Shown one piece after another: positions 12,861 through 23,700 of a stretch of 64,000 nucleotides of DNA. The first letter of the stretch is position 1. Each line of letters begins with the position of its first letter. The notes below the pieces were generated by a model. That model had not been told where the DNA came from, made no database searches, and was given only the letters and a program-made list of their open reading frames with translations. The DNA lies in NCBI RefSeq assembly GCF_014633365.1, contig NC_068346.1:16451030-16515029 (forward strand), given 5' to 3'. This DNA is from Diospyros lotus. Its lineage: Eukaryota > Streptophyta > Magnoliopsida > Ericales > Ebenaceae. The translations under genes and the position numbers were made by a program.

Positions 12861-12990
12861 TTCTATGTCTTCCTTAGAGTCGGTAACAATGCTTACATAT
12901 AGAAACAAGCTATCAGTAATCTCTTTCCATCAAATTAACTCTTAGAGATTTATTTCGTTTTTTAATTTAATGAAAGTTATAGACATGTAA

Positions 12991-13924
12991 TCTATATATA
13001 TATATATATATTAAAACAAAACAGCTGACAAATTTTTTTCCCGCCCATTTTCACTTTCTATTTTGATATTTTATTATATTTTGTTTATTTTTTTGCTTAC
13101 CCGAAATGTAATTTTTATAGGTAATTAATTAAGTTTAGATTTGTGGAAAACGTGTAGTTCTTAGAACCTGTAAATGGTTTTATTCATAGTTAAATAGTGT
13201 TTGGAGAATGTGTACGTATACTGATATATGAAGAGGCAAAATCTAATTCATATTATAAATTTTTAAATATTAACATAAAATTTTAATTAAAATAAATTAC
13301 AGAAAAAAAGAGACTTTTTTAAATCGGGAAAAATCTTGAGATATCAAGTAATATCGTCAAATACTGACTGTCGGGTATATTCTTTTAAAAAATAAATTTA
13401 ATTTTTTATTTTATTTCTCATAATTTACCTCTCATTCTCTCTCAATAAAGTCACCACTCACAACTCTAAAACCCTTAATTAGTTTCATGCAAAAAAAAGT
13501 GCAAATCTTATATATGTTTATGATATTACTTAATTTTGAAAAATAATTAATTTGTAGATTATGTTAAATTAGTTATTTAGGCAAAATTGAATTATTTTAA
13601 ATAAGTGGTTTAAGTTATTTTGACAAAATTAATATTTTGTATAGGTTATTTATATTTATCATATGTTGTCATATTTCTTTTGAAAATTTTATTATGTTTT
13701 ATATTTTTATTATTTATGTTACTAATTTATATAAATTATATGTTATCACATTATTTATTATTTTATATGATCTATTTATATTTATCATATGTTAAATTAA
13801 TTATTAGTTTATGAAAAATATGTAGTTCTTGAAATCTGTCGATGGAATTTATAGTTGTAAGGTTGTTAATTTTAAATAAATTCAATACATATAAATTTTC
13901 GTGCATCGCACGAGGATAAATTAG
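12991..13924 (+). mobile_element. Non-autonomous Helitron
   Basis: The 5' end is A followed by TCTATATATATA, and the 3' end is a stem-loop TCGTGC-ATC-GCACGA (13899-13913) followed seven bases later by TTAG and then T. That matches the Helitron rule: insertion between A and T, 5' TC, 3' hairpin, CTRR end, here with C changed to T. There is no target duplication, as expected for rolling-circle transposition, and no Rep/helicase coding sequence in its 934 bp. An autonomous relative elsewhere would have to supply transposase. Confidence 0.7.
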
Positions 13925-15230
13925 TTTAATTTTAAATAAAATCCTTAATAAAAAGAATCTCGTGTCTAGCGTTAAGAGTTGTCAAACGGAATGTACCACA
14001 TGAAGTAGCCTACTTGGCCTATTGTTTTGAAATAAAAAAAAAAAAACAATTTTTAGAAATTTGCAGATAAAATTTGTAGTAAAAATAAATCAAATTATTG
14101 CACCTTTTTTGTTTTGGCTAGGCAACGCTATCAAACTATTATTCTTCAAATATATATTTACAACGTGACCAAATTTACAATAATAGTGCCTCAACTAACA
14201 TATATTAATTAAAGTATTACATTGTACAAATATAAAGTACGGTTAAAATATTTCTAATAATAAAGCTATTGTAGATTTGAGCTTTATTTCTAAAAGAGTT
14301 ACAATAAAGTCGATTAATATCTTATTTAAAAGATTATTATTTTAGACATTAAGTTGGATGAAACCCTAATTATTAAATAATTATTGGGAGTATAAAAATG
14401 TTGTCCTCTTGTTGCTTCTTTTGGACGACTTACTAATTATCATTTAGTATATCAATTTATAGTTATTCTTTTGATAATTAACTAACTTAGTATAATTGAA
14501 TAGGTAATATCTATCACGAGTTTGTTGTGAAATAAATATAAATTGGGCAAGGGGTTGAAAACTCTTGACTAAGCATGACTCTATCCATTCGATGCTTCTA
14601 TTTTAAAATAAATTAATGTAAAAAAAATATACTTGTAGCAATTTAATGTTTTAATTTTTTTGAGAAAAAATATTTTGCATCTAAAAGTAAAGTTGACTTG
14701 TGGATGAAATTCTGACTTAGGTCACACAGAAACGAAAATAAAAAATGAATACAAAATGAAATAGAAATAGAGAAACGTCATTTTTCAAAAAAGTAAGAAA
14801 TAAAAATGCAAAAAAACCTGTAAATTAAAAAATATAGAGACATTTTTGTAAATATAATTTTTAATATAAAAAATAGTTAATCAATATAAAAATAAACAAA
14901 AATTTTATAATATATTCAAATAAATTCTAAAAAAATTAAAAATTTGAATTAAAGACGAAAAAAATTCATCTTTATTCATAGATGAAAATTCGTTACCAAA
15001 TGAGAAATGTGTTTTGATATTTTTTTAATATTATGAAATAGTTGTGAAATATTTTTGAAATTACAAAAGTAAACCATAGACGTTTCTTGTCTTTTTGAAA
15101 ATTGAAACATTTTGGAAACACTGAAACTGCACCCCCTAAGAAGTTTTTGTTCATCATAGATTTTGACCGTAATTCTTAATTAAAGAGACCAAAATTATAA
15201 TAATTAGTTAAAAAAGCAAAGTTAAAACTC
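13925..15230. other. AT-rich intergenic sequence
   Basis: No gene, RNA or clear repeat recognised. Poly-A/T runs only. Confidence 0.5.
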
Positions 15231-15233
15231 TTA

Positions 15234-16594
15234 GGTTGGTTCTCTTTGATATTTTTAACCCGTTTTAAATTTTCAATTTTTCAAAATACTAAAAACACGT
15301 TTACTTTGTTATTTTCAAAAACATATTTTTAAAAATAAGAAGAAAAAAAATTATAAACAAAATCCAAAATAACATTTAGGTGTTTTCAGCCAAAACACGC
15401 TGAAAACACCCAAAATGCAGAAAATACACCTCATTTCTCCTAATGTCGTACACTCAATATCTTTCGTCTCTCTCCTCTCTTCTCTTCTTTCTTATCTCTT
15501 CTTTTCCTTCGACTGCCACTGCCACCACTACCGTCTACCTCGCCCACCACCGACAGTGCAAGCTGTCATTGATAGCTTCCCGTCATTTTTTTGTTGGTTT
15601 TGTTTCCTATCTATTTTCTTCTCTCTTTTCTTCTCTTCTCTTCATTCTCTTATTGGGTTTTTAGTATATTAGTTGATAGGCCCTTGGGTGTCAAATAGTT
15701 GCTTCTGATTGCCAAAAGCCACTAGCCACGATGGCCAGTGGCAACTGACAGTGCATATATAGACGAGTGTTGGGTTTGATCAAACTTTTAAACTTAGATT
15801 TAATGAGATTTGACTATTGGATCTTGTTAGTTTTTAGATATGTTGGTTGATAGGCCCTTTGGTGTCAAGTGGTTGCCTTTGATCGCTGGAAAGTATTTGC
15901 GACGGTGGTCGGTGGCAAATAGAAGTACATTTTTCACTTGTGATCAAAAATTAAAAATTAAATCTATGAAAATTCAAATATTAAATTTGGCTCATTTTTG
16001 TATATATTAATCCTTTTAGTTTGGAGTTTTTAATGGTAGACTTTAATCATGTGAATCTTTGGCTAGCGGTGGTCGTTGACGATGGAGAAGATGCAAGGTG
16101 CAGGAGAAGAAAAAAAAAAGAAAAGCAAAAAAAAAAAAAGAGAAGAGAAAAAAAAAATTTATTATTAAAATTTGAAAATTCAATTATATATTTATTTAAA
16201 ATTTAAAAAATGTAGTATATCTATATTATAATTAAAAAAATATAGGATAACATATAATATATTATTAAGTGTATAATTTAATATACAATATTGTTAAGAT
16301 GTATGTTAGTAATTTATTAATTAAATTTATTGTTTTATTTTAATAGTAAAATTTCATTAAAAATAATTAATTTTATTATTTAATAATTAAACTTATTAAA
16401 TAGAATATCATAAAATAAGTTTTTTCAAAATTTTCAAGTAAACGCATTTTTTAGTTTTTTATTTTAAAAAATAATTTTTTAAAATAACAAAAAAAATACG
16501 TTTTCAAAAATCTCAAAACACATACTCAAAATATAAAACTAAAAATAAATTTAAAACTCAAAATTTAAAATTAAAACACTAAAAGAACACCACT
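15234..16594. mobile_element. Enlarged Tourist-like element with unrelated interior
   Basis: It starts GGTTGGTTCTCTTTG and ends in an approximate inverted copy, flanked by TTA (15231-15233 and 16595-16597). The outer 180-200 bp on each side resemble the 0.5-kb MITEs. The interior (about 15410-16150) is GC-richer and unrelated to the family: a pyrimidine-rich stretch at 15440-15650 and an imperfect tandem duplication of about 174 bp (units near 15672 and 15846, sharing GTTGATAGGCCCTT). It may be captured host DNA. ORFs at 15415-15672 are low complexity and not called. Confidence 0.55.
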
Positions 16595-16597
16595 TTA

Positions 16598-17507
16598 TAT
16601 TTTAACATAGGATCATATGTACATACATGCCGTTAAACAAAAAATTGGTTTTCCCTTTATAAAATATTATTTTTAAGACAAAAAATAGGTAAAACTATTC
16701 TTAACACAATGTTTTACATGAAATATGTTATTTTGTCAATAAAATTATTTTTTCAAATGATATATAGAAATATGAAGTGGCTTTCACTCTTATCTCCGTA
16801 TCTTATAATTTAAAAATAAAAGTATAATTTAAAATAAGTTATTACATTTTAATTTAAATATTAAATTAATTATTACACTTTAATATATTGACCTACTATA
16901 CTTTAAAAAACGTAAAATACAATTATGTAGAGTTTTTTAATATGAATTTAAAGTTTAATTTAGAGACGGCATGAGTTATTTTATTTAAAAGAATAAAGTA
17001 AATATTATTAATAAAATTAAAAATATTATTAAATAACATTAAGAAAACATGGCTTGAATATAAAAATATAGTATCTTATTTGATAATTTTTAAAATATAG
17101 TAATTAAATTGATCTTAAAATTAAAATATAATTTATTTATTTAATTTTTACATGTAATAATCAATTTAACTAGAAACGTGATTACTTTGGCTGTTCATCC
17201 TTAAAATTATAATAATTATTACTTGACAAATATGAATATTTATTTTGTCTTTGATGGCACGTGGAAGCTTGTATGAATAGACAAACAAGCTTGTATGAAT
17301 AGACAAATTAACCACCAGAAACAATCTCAATTTCCCAATCAAGGACAAAATTCACTCTTATCAACACTGAACCTGCAAGGGCATAACTGGAAATCGAGAG
17401 ATGACGGTCATCTTCTTCCCATTACGCGCGCAGCGAACAATGGAAGTGCGTCAAACCGGAGGGACACGACGCCGTTCCAACGCCAGTAGCCTAACCGCAT
17501 CGCTCGT
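16598..17507. other. Upstream region of PRS4
   Basis: AT-rich to about 17290, then increasingly GC-rich to the PRS4 leader. The promoter must lie here, but I see no convincing TATA box, so the gene may have a TATA-less housekeeping promoter. A 19-bp near-direct repeat around AAGCTTGTATGAATAGACAAA occurs at about 17266-17306. Confidence 0.4.
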
Positions 17508-17702
17508 ATGTCGGCCGCTCCGCCGCCACTCTCTTCTCCGTCCAGAAACCCTACCAAAACCCTAAAGCCTCCAGAGCTTCGGTCGTTTTCGAAGATCCAG
17601 ATTCGATGCGATCTCAGGGGATTCGAGGGCTCGCAGAAGTGGACGATTGACTGTGTCTCTGGAAGCGATCCGATTCACATTATCCTGAAGCCTCATCTTT
17701 GA
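17508..17702 (+). CDS. Upstream ORF in the PRS4 leader
   Basis: A 64-codon ORF whose stop (TGA, 17700-17702) lies 5 nt before the PRS4 start codon at 17708, in a different frame. It holds two telo-box-like AAACCCTA/AAACCCTAA elements near 17543-17563, often found in leaders of plant genes for growth and translation. I recognise no conserved peptide. If transcription starts upstream of 17508, ribosomes would meet it first and would have to reinitiate or scan past it, which could repress PRS4. Its start context (TCGTATGT) is weak, favouring leaky scanning. Whether it is translated is unknown; the transcript could start downstream. Confidence 0.4.
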   Translation: MSAAPPPLSSPSRNPTKTLKPPELRSFSKIQIRCDLRGFEGSQKWTIDCVSGSDPIHIILKPHL

Positions 17703-17707
17703 TTCCA

Positions 17708-20700
17708 ATGGCTTCCGCTGCGGCTTTGGATTCAAGTTTGAAGAGCGCCAAGAGAGTGTGCCTCTTCTACTGTGCCGAGATGAAGGATCTCGCCGAGCGC
17801 GTTGCCGCTCAATCCGATGCTATTGAGCTCCGTAACATCACCTGGAGGTAGCTCCGTTGTTGCTAAATTGTGAATTTTATCCATTTTAAATTGGCTTGTC
17901 TGCGAATGCAATGGCAATTGGTTGTAGAGCTCGAAGACCTGGAAACTTTGGGCTGCGTTTGGTGCGGGTCCGAATTATGTTTTCTATTTGCATTGCCAGG
18001 AAAAAAAAAATCAAGGTTCATAATTTGTGTTTGCGGCCAAACCACCCGTTGGGTTCAGGTCTTATTCATTCTTTCTTTTTTGGATGAGCTGAGCAATTTG
18101 GGATCTCAATCATTGCCAAATGGGCCTTTTCCTACAAAAATGGAATTGATTGAAGTTTCTGTTATTCCTGTTTTGAGACCAACACAAATGAAAGCCAAGC
18201 TTGAAAAGAAATTTTGAGAGTGCAAACAGACAACTCTATTTGCTTTGTGAAAATTGGAGTTTTATTGTCTCTTCCGATACATAGATGTCCTGGAATCAAA
18301 TATTGAGAAGTAAGCTATTATGTTTGGCTCCCACATGTCTCATATATTAGCTTATTTCAATTTAACCGGTCATGAATTACTTCATTTGAAAACAAAATGA
18401 TTTCATTTGCATGCCAAACAGGCTGTACAATTTCCTTCGATGCTGTTTCACCTAGTTATTGTGTCTGAATAAACTTTATGCTATGTATTGAATTAGGACG
18501 TTTGAGGATGGATTCCCAAACTTGTTCATATCAAATGCTCATGGAATTCGGGGACAGCACGTAGCATTTCTTGCCTCATTTAGTTCTCCAGGAGTGATTT
18601 TTGAGCAACTCTCTGTTATCTATGCATTACCCAAGCTATTTGTCTCCTCTTTCACTCTTGTCCTTCCTTTTTTCCCAACGGGCACTTCTGAGCGGATGGA
18701 GGATGAAGGAGATGTTGCAACAGCTTTAACTCTTGCTAGGATACTGTCAAATATTCCAATTTCAAGGGGAGGGCCTACTAGTCTAGTTATTTTCGATATC
18801 CATGCTTTGCAGGTTTGACTTATATGTTGGCATTGATACAACAACAACATATCCAGCCTTTATCCCATTATGTGGGGTCGGCTACATAAATTCTAGACTT
18901 CCATATATTTCTGTCTTTTGTCATATCCTCATTTAGATCCATATATTTCATATCAAATTTTAATGTCTCTCCCAAAATCTTCTTGGGTCTACCTCTACCT
19001 CTTTTTGTGACTAATTGTTCCATTTCATCAACTTTCCTCACAGGAGCGTCTCTTAGTCTCCTTCTCACATGACCAAACCATCTTAATCTAGTCTCTCTCA
19101 TCTTCTCCTCGATTGGCACTACTCCTACCTTATTACGAATAACTTCATTTCTAATTTTATCCTTTCTTGTATGTCCACACATCCATCTTAACATCCTCAT
19201 CTCCGCTACACTCGTCTTTTGCTCATGCTGGTATTTAACTGCCCAACATTCTGAGCCATATAGCAAGACTGGTCTTATAACTGTCCTATAAAATTTTCCT
19301 TTCAATTTTAATGGGATTTTACCATCACATAACACCCCCGATGCATTTCTCCATTTTAGCCAACATGCCTTAATTCTATATGCGACATCCTCGTGGATTT
19401 CTCCATCTTTTTGAATCACTGATCCCAAATATCGAAAATGGTCTTTTCTTTGTAAGATTTGGTCTTCTAATTTTATTATAACATCATCCACTCTTGCATT
19501 TTTACTAAATTTGCATTCCATATATTCTGTTTTCTTTCTACTTAATTTAAATCTCTTAGATTCTAAATTGTTTCTCCACAACTCAAGCTTAGTGTTCACT
19601 CCTTCTTTTGTTTCATCCACCAACACTATGTCGTCTGCAAATAGCATACACCATGGCACATCTGTCTGTATATCTTTAGTGAGTTCATCCATTACTAGGG
19701 CAAATAAGTATGGACTTAGTGCAGAACCTTGATGCAGTCCTATTGTAGTTGTAAATGGTTCAGTATCCCCTCCGCATGTTCTGACCCTTGTCTCTACACC
19801 ATGATACATGTCCTTAAGGGCTTGTATATAGGCTATTTTGACTCCTTTCTTCTCTAAAACTCTTCATAATACTTCTCTAGGGACCCTATCATAGGCATTT
19901 TCTAGATCTATAAACACCATATGTAGGTCCTTCTGATGATCTCGATACCTTTCCATTAGACGCCTCAGTAAATATATAACTTCCATTGTTGACCTACCAG
20001 TCATGAAACAAAACTGATTTTCTGACACCTTTGTTTCCTTTCTGAGCCTCTGCTCTATTACTCTCTCCCAGAGTTTCATGATATGACTCATTAACTTAAT
20101 TCCTCTATAATTTTCATAGTTTTGAACATCTCCTTTGTTCTTGTATATAGGAACCAAAGTACTCTTCCTCCACTCATCTGGCATCTTTTTTGATTTAAGG
20201 ATGGTGTTAAATAGTTGCGTTAGCCATGAGATGCCCTCTTCTCCCATGCATTTCCATGCTTCTATTGGTATATTATCTGGTCCCACTGCCTTATGATTTT
20301 TCATTTTTTTTAATGTTTGCCTTATTTCATTTGAACTTATGCGTCGATAGAATGTGTAGCTCACATTCCCTTTCGAAGTTACTAAGATGTCCCAACCTAA
20401 CTCTTGTGTCACCACCATCATTGAATAATTTTGTGAAATACTCCTTCCATCTCTCCTTAATCGCTCACTCATTTACTAAAACATTTTGATTGTCATCTTT
20501 TATGCATTTCACTTGATTTAAATCCCGTATTTTTCTTTCTCTTGCTTTAGCTAATTTATATATATCCCTTTCTCCATCTTTTGTATCAAGTCATTTATAT
20601 AGATTCTCATATGCTTTTGACCTTGCTTCACTAACAGCTCTTTTTGCTACCTTTTTTGCTTCTTTATAATTTTTTTGATTTTCTTCATTGTTGCATTGAT

Positions 20701-23700
20701 ATACCGCCTTATAGCAAGTTTTCTTATTTTTGATTTTCAATTGTACCTCTTCATTCCACCACCAAGACTACTTAAGGTTAGGGGCTCTACCATTTGTCTC
20801 TCCAAGGACTACTTTTGCCGTGCTTCTCAGAGCATTAGCCATTTCTTTCCACATTTGGTTTGTCTGTCTTTCTCCATTCCATTCCCTTCTACCCCTTAAT
20901 TTTTCTTTGAAGATTAGTTGTTTCTCCCCTTTTAAATTCCACCACCTGATTCTTGGATTTTGTTTTATGTGATTTTTTCTCTTCCAATTTCTTACTTGGA
21001 CGTCAAGTACTAGAAGTCTATGTTGAGTAGTCAAACACTCTCCCGGTATCACCTTACAATTCCTACAACATAACCGATCCTCTTGTCTCATGAGGAAGTA
21101 ATCTATTTGGGTGCTTGAGGTGATATTTTTATATGTAATTAAGTGTTCGTCCCGTTTTTTGAACCTAATATTGGTTATAATGAGCCCATATGCCATAGCA
21201 AAATCTAGGATAGATTTACCCTCATTATTAATTTCCCCGAATCCATACCTTCCGTGTACCTCTCTATATCCGTTTCCGTCTCTACCCACGTGCCCATTTA
21301 AGTCACCTCCTATAATCACTTTCTCTCCTCTTGGTATCATTTGTATGAGTCCCTCTAAGTCCTCCCAGAATTTTGCTTTTATCTCATCACCTAACCCCGC
21401 TTGTGGTGCATATGTACTAAAGATATTCATAGTCATTCTTCCTAGACTAATCTTCACCATAATAATCATATCCCCTATTCTCTTTACATCCACTACCTCA
21501 TCCATTAAGCTTTTATCCATAATAATCCCCACTCCATTTTTCGCTCGATCAGTTCCTGTGTACCATATTTTATATCCAGCTTCTGATAAAGTTTTTGCTT
21601 TTTTCCCTACCCATCTCGTCTCTTGAAGGCACATAATATTAATTTTTCTCCTAATCATCACATCCACCACTTCCATAGCTTTGCCTGTTAATGTTCCTAT
21701 GTTCCATGACCCAATCCTTAATCTATGATTTTGTTTTTGGCCTTGACTTTGGATTTGATTTTGTTTTTGGCCTTGACTTTGAATTTGATTTTGTTTTTGA
21801 TTTTGATTTTGGTTTTGATTTTGATTTTAGTTTTGATTTTGGACTAGCTTCTTTACCCACATCCATCCAAGCAAATGCGGGAACCCTTGCTCATTTATCA
21901 CTACATCCGGGCGCTGATGCAGCGGCCCTAGCTCACTTGTCACTTGGCATTGATAATTTGGCATTATTCTCGTAGTGCCGTAATTGATATGTTTTTGAGT
22001 TTTTATGATTCTCTTTAGCTGGAGTGGTATTTCCAATAAATTGAACACTTTTGTGCTAATTGTTTTGTTGCATTTCAGGAGAGATTCTACTTTGGTGATA
22101 ATGTTTTACCTTGCTTTGATAGTGGGATACCTTTGCTTAAGAATAGGCTTCAATGGCTCCCTGATTCAGACAGTGTAATTCCCCCTTCATTCTCTTTAAC
22201 ATTTTGGTTCTGAGTTCACCTTCTCAAGTGAAGCATATCTAACTTGCATGGGTTCTTGCTCATAAAACCAATTTTCTCATGAAGGGCACCCATGACATAA
22301 AATAATTAAATATGCAAATGTATAAGAAGTAAATATGATAAATAGTAAGGACTTTTAACATTTCAACTTCTAGAATTCTGTTGGAAATCTAAACCAGATA
22401 ATTTGCAATGAACCCAGAGTTTTTAGCTGAAATTCAGTAGTGTGATCAGATGGACATTGTGGACTTGAGCTTAGATGACGGTTTAATTATCCTTTTTTTC
22501 AATATCTGACATCTTGTCTGTCCCATCTTTTTCTAGATATCCATTACTTTTCCTGATGATGGTGCATGGAAACGGTTCCACAACCAGCTGCAGCATTTCC
22601 CTATGGTATTGTTCCTGACCTTAAATGTTTCTTTACTTCCACCATCACCCCATTGGATACATATCAAATCAACCAAACATCTCTAGGATGAATTTCGTCA
22701 CCCAATTGTTTGTTGTTTTTCTGCTAATAAAGCTGCATGCCGCTGTGCATAGGAGATTGCATCTACTCTGTTCAAAGTTATTGAGTGAACCTTTTGATTG
22801 TCATGTATATATAGAAGGTTGATTAGGTGCAAGTATTTGTATTTTTACATGGAGTTCTAAACCTCTGGTTGTTGAGTTGGAGTTGCTACTTAACAGGGTC
22901 CTGATGAAGCAAGAACTCAAAGATAGGAAGTCTTTCTCATGCCACTGTGATTGATGCAAGACAGGAGTTTGATGCCTTACACTTCACCTGCCCTTTTTAG
23001 CCTGGCCCTTAGCTTCAATGATCTTCTCAAGTACACCTATTTAGACCTTATAGTCACCTTCCACTTTCTATTTGGTGAACCTGTTCTATAACAAATGCAA
23101 GACTTCACTTTTCTGTAACACTGCATAATGATTGAGAGGTAATTAATTTACTATTTTTTGGAAAATTATTTGAAAGTTAATGTGGTGCATTCTAGGATAT
23201 TTCACAAGATGTTTGATGTATGATACAACAACAAACATAAAAAACATAAAAAGAATTTTCTTTTTCTTTTTCTTTCCTTCTATTGGTTGGGGGGGGGGGG
23301 GTGTAAATTATGCTCTGCACACTTTTATTTTTACCTGAATCCCAAGTGACCCCCTAATTTAGTCAGACTTACAGTCAACCCTTGGTAGTTGCATTTTTGC
23401 ATCATATTAGCTTAGATGTGAAATTCTATTAAATGCTCTACAACTACTGCAACAACAACAGACTAACCTTTGTCCTACTAGGTGGGGTCAGCTATGTGAA
23501 TTCTATATCTTTGACCTCTCATTTGTCTAGAATTTATGATGTTTTGCTTCGACAAGTTTTACGCTATTATCGGTTACCTAAGGAAACCCTTCTTCTTTAT
23601 TGGGGATTGAATAGGAAGTACACCTTCACTAGAAATATTCTATTAAATACTCCAATGAAAAAATATCACATGCAACATGCATGGTAGTAAAAGGCATGGC

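Larger units (their letters stand above)
18839..21943 (-). mobile_element. RTE-type LINE in PRS4 intron 2
   Basis: Bounded by a perfect 12-bp target duplication TTGGCATTGATA (18827-18838 and 21944-21955). The 3' end, read on the - strand, has the characteristic plant RTE tail (GTAGCCGACCCCACATAATG) and ends in a short (GTT)n run instead of poly-A. The 3.1-kb length and an endonuclease-reverse transcriptase order without an ORF1 fit the plant RTE clade and suggest a nearly full-length copy. The 5' part carries a CAAAATC-rich minisatellite (about 21724-21840). The coding frame is broken (see the two pseudogene entries). It lies antisense to PRS4. Confidence 0.92.

Noticed and set aside
17863..18217. 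ORFs on both strands just after PRS4 exon 1
   Set aside because: They lie in PRS4 intron 1; exon 1 splices to 18497 with matching phase.
21691..21975. 94-codon + strand ORF rich in FDFDFG repeats
   Set aside because: Antisense shadow of the CAAAATC minisatellite at the 5' end of the RTE LINE.
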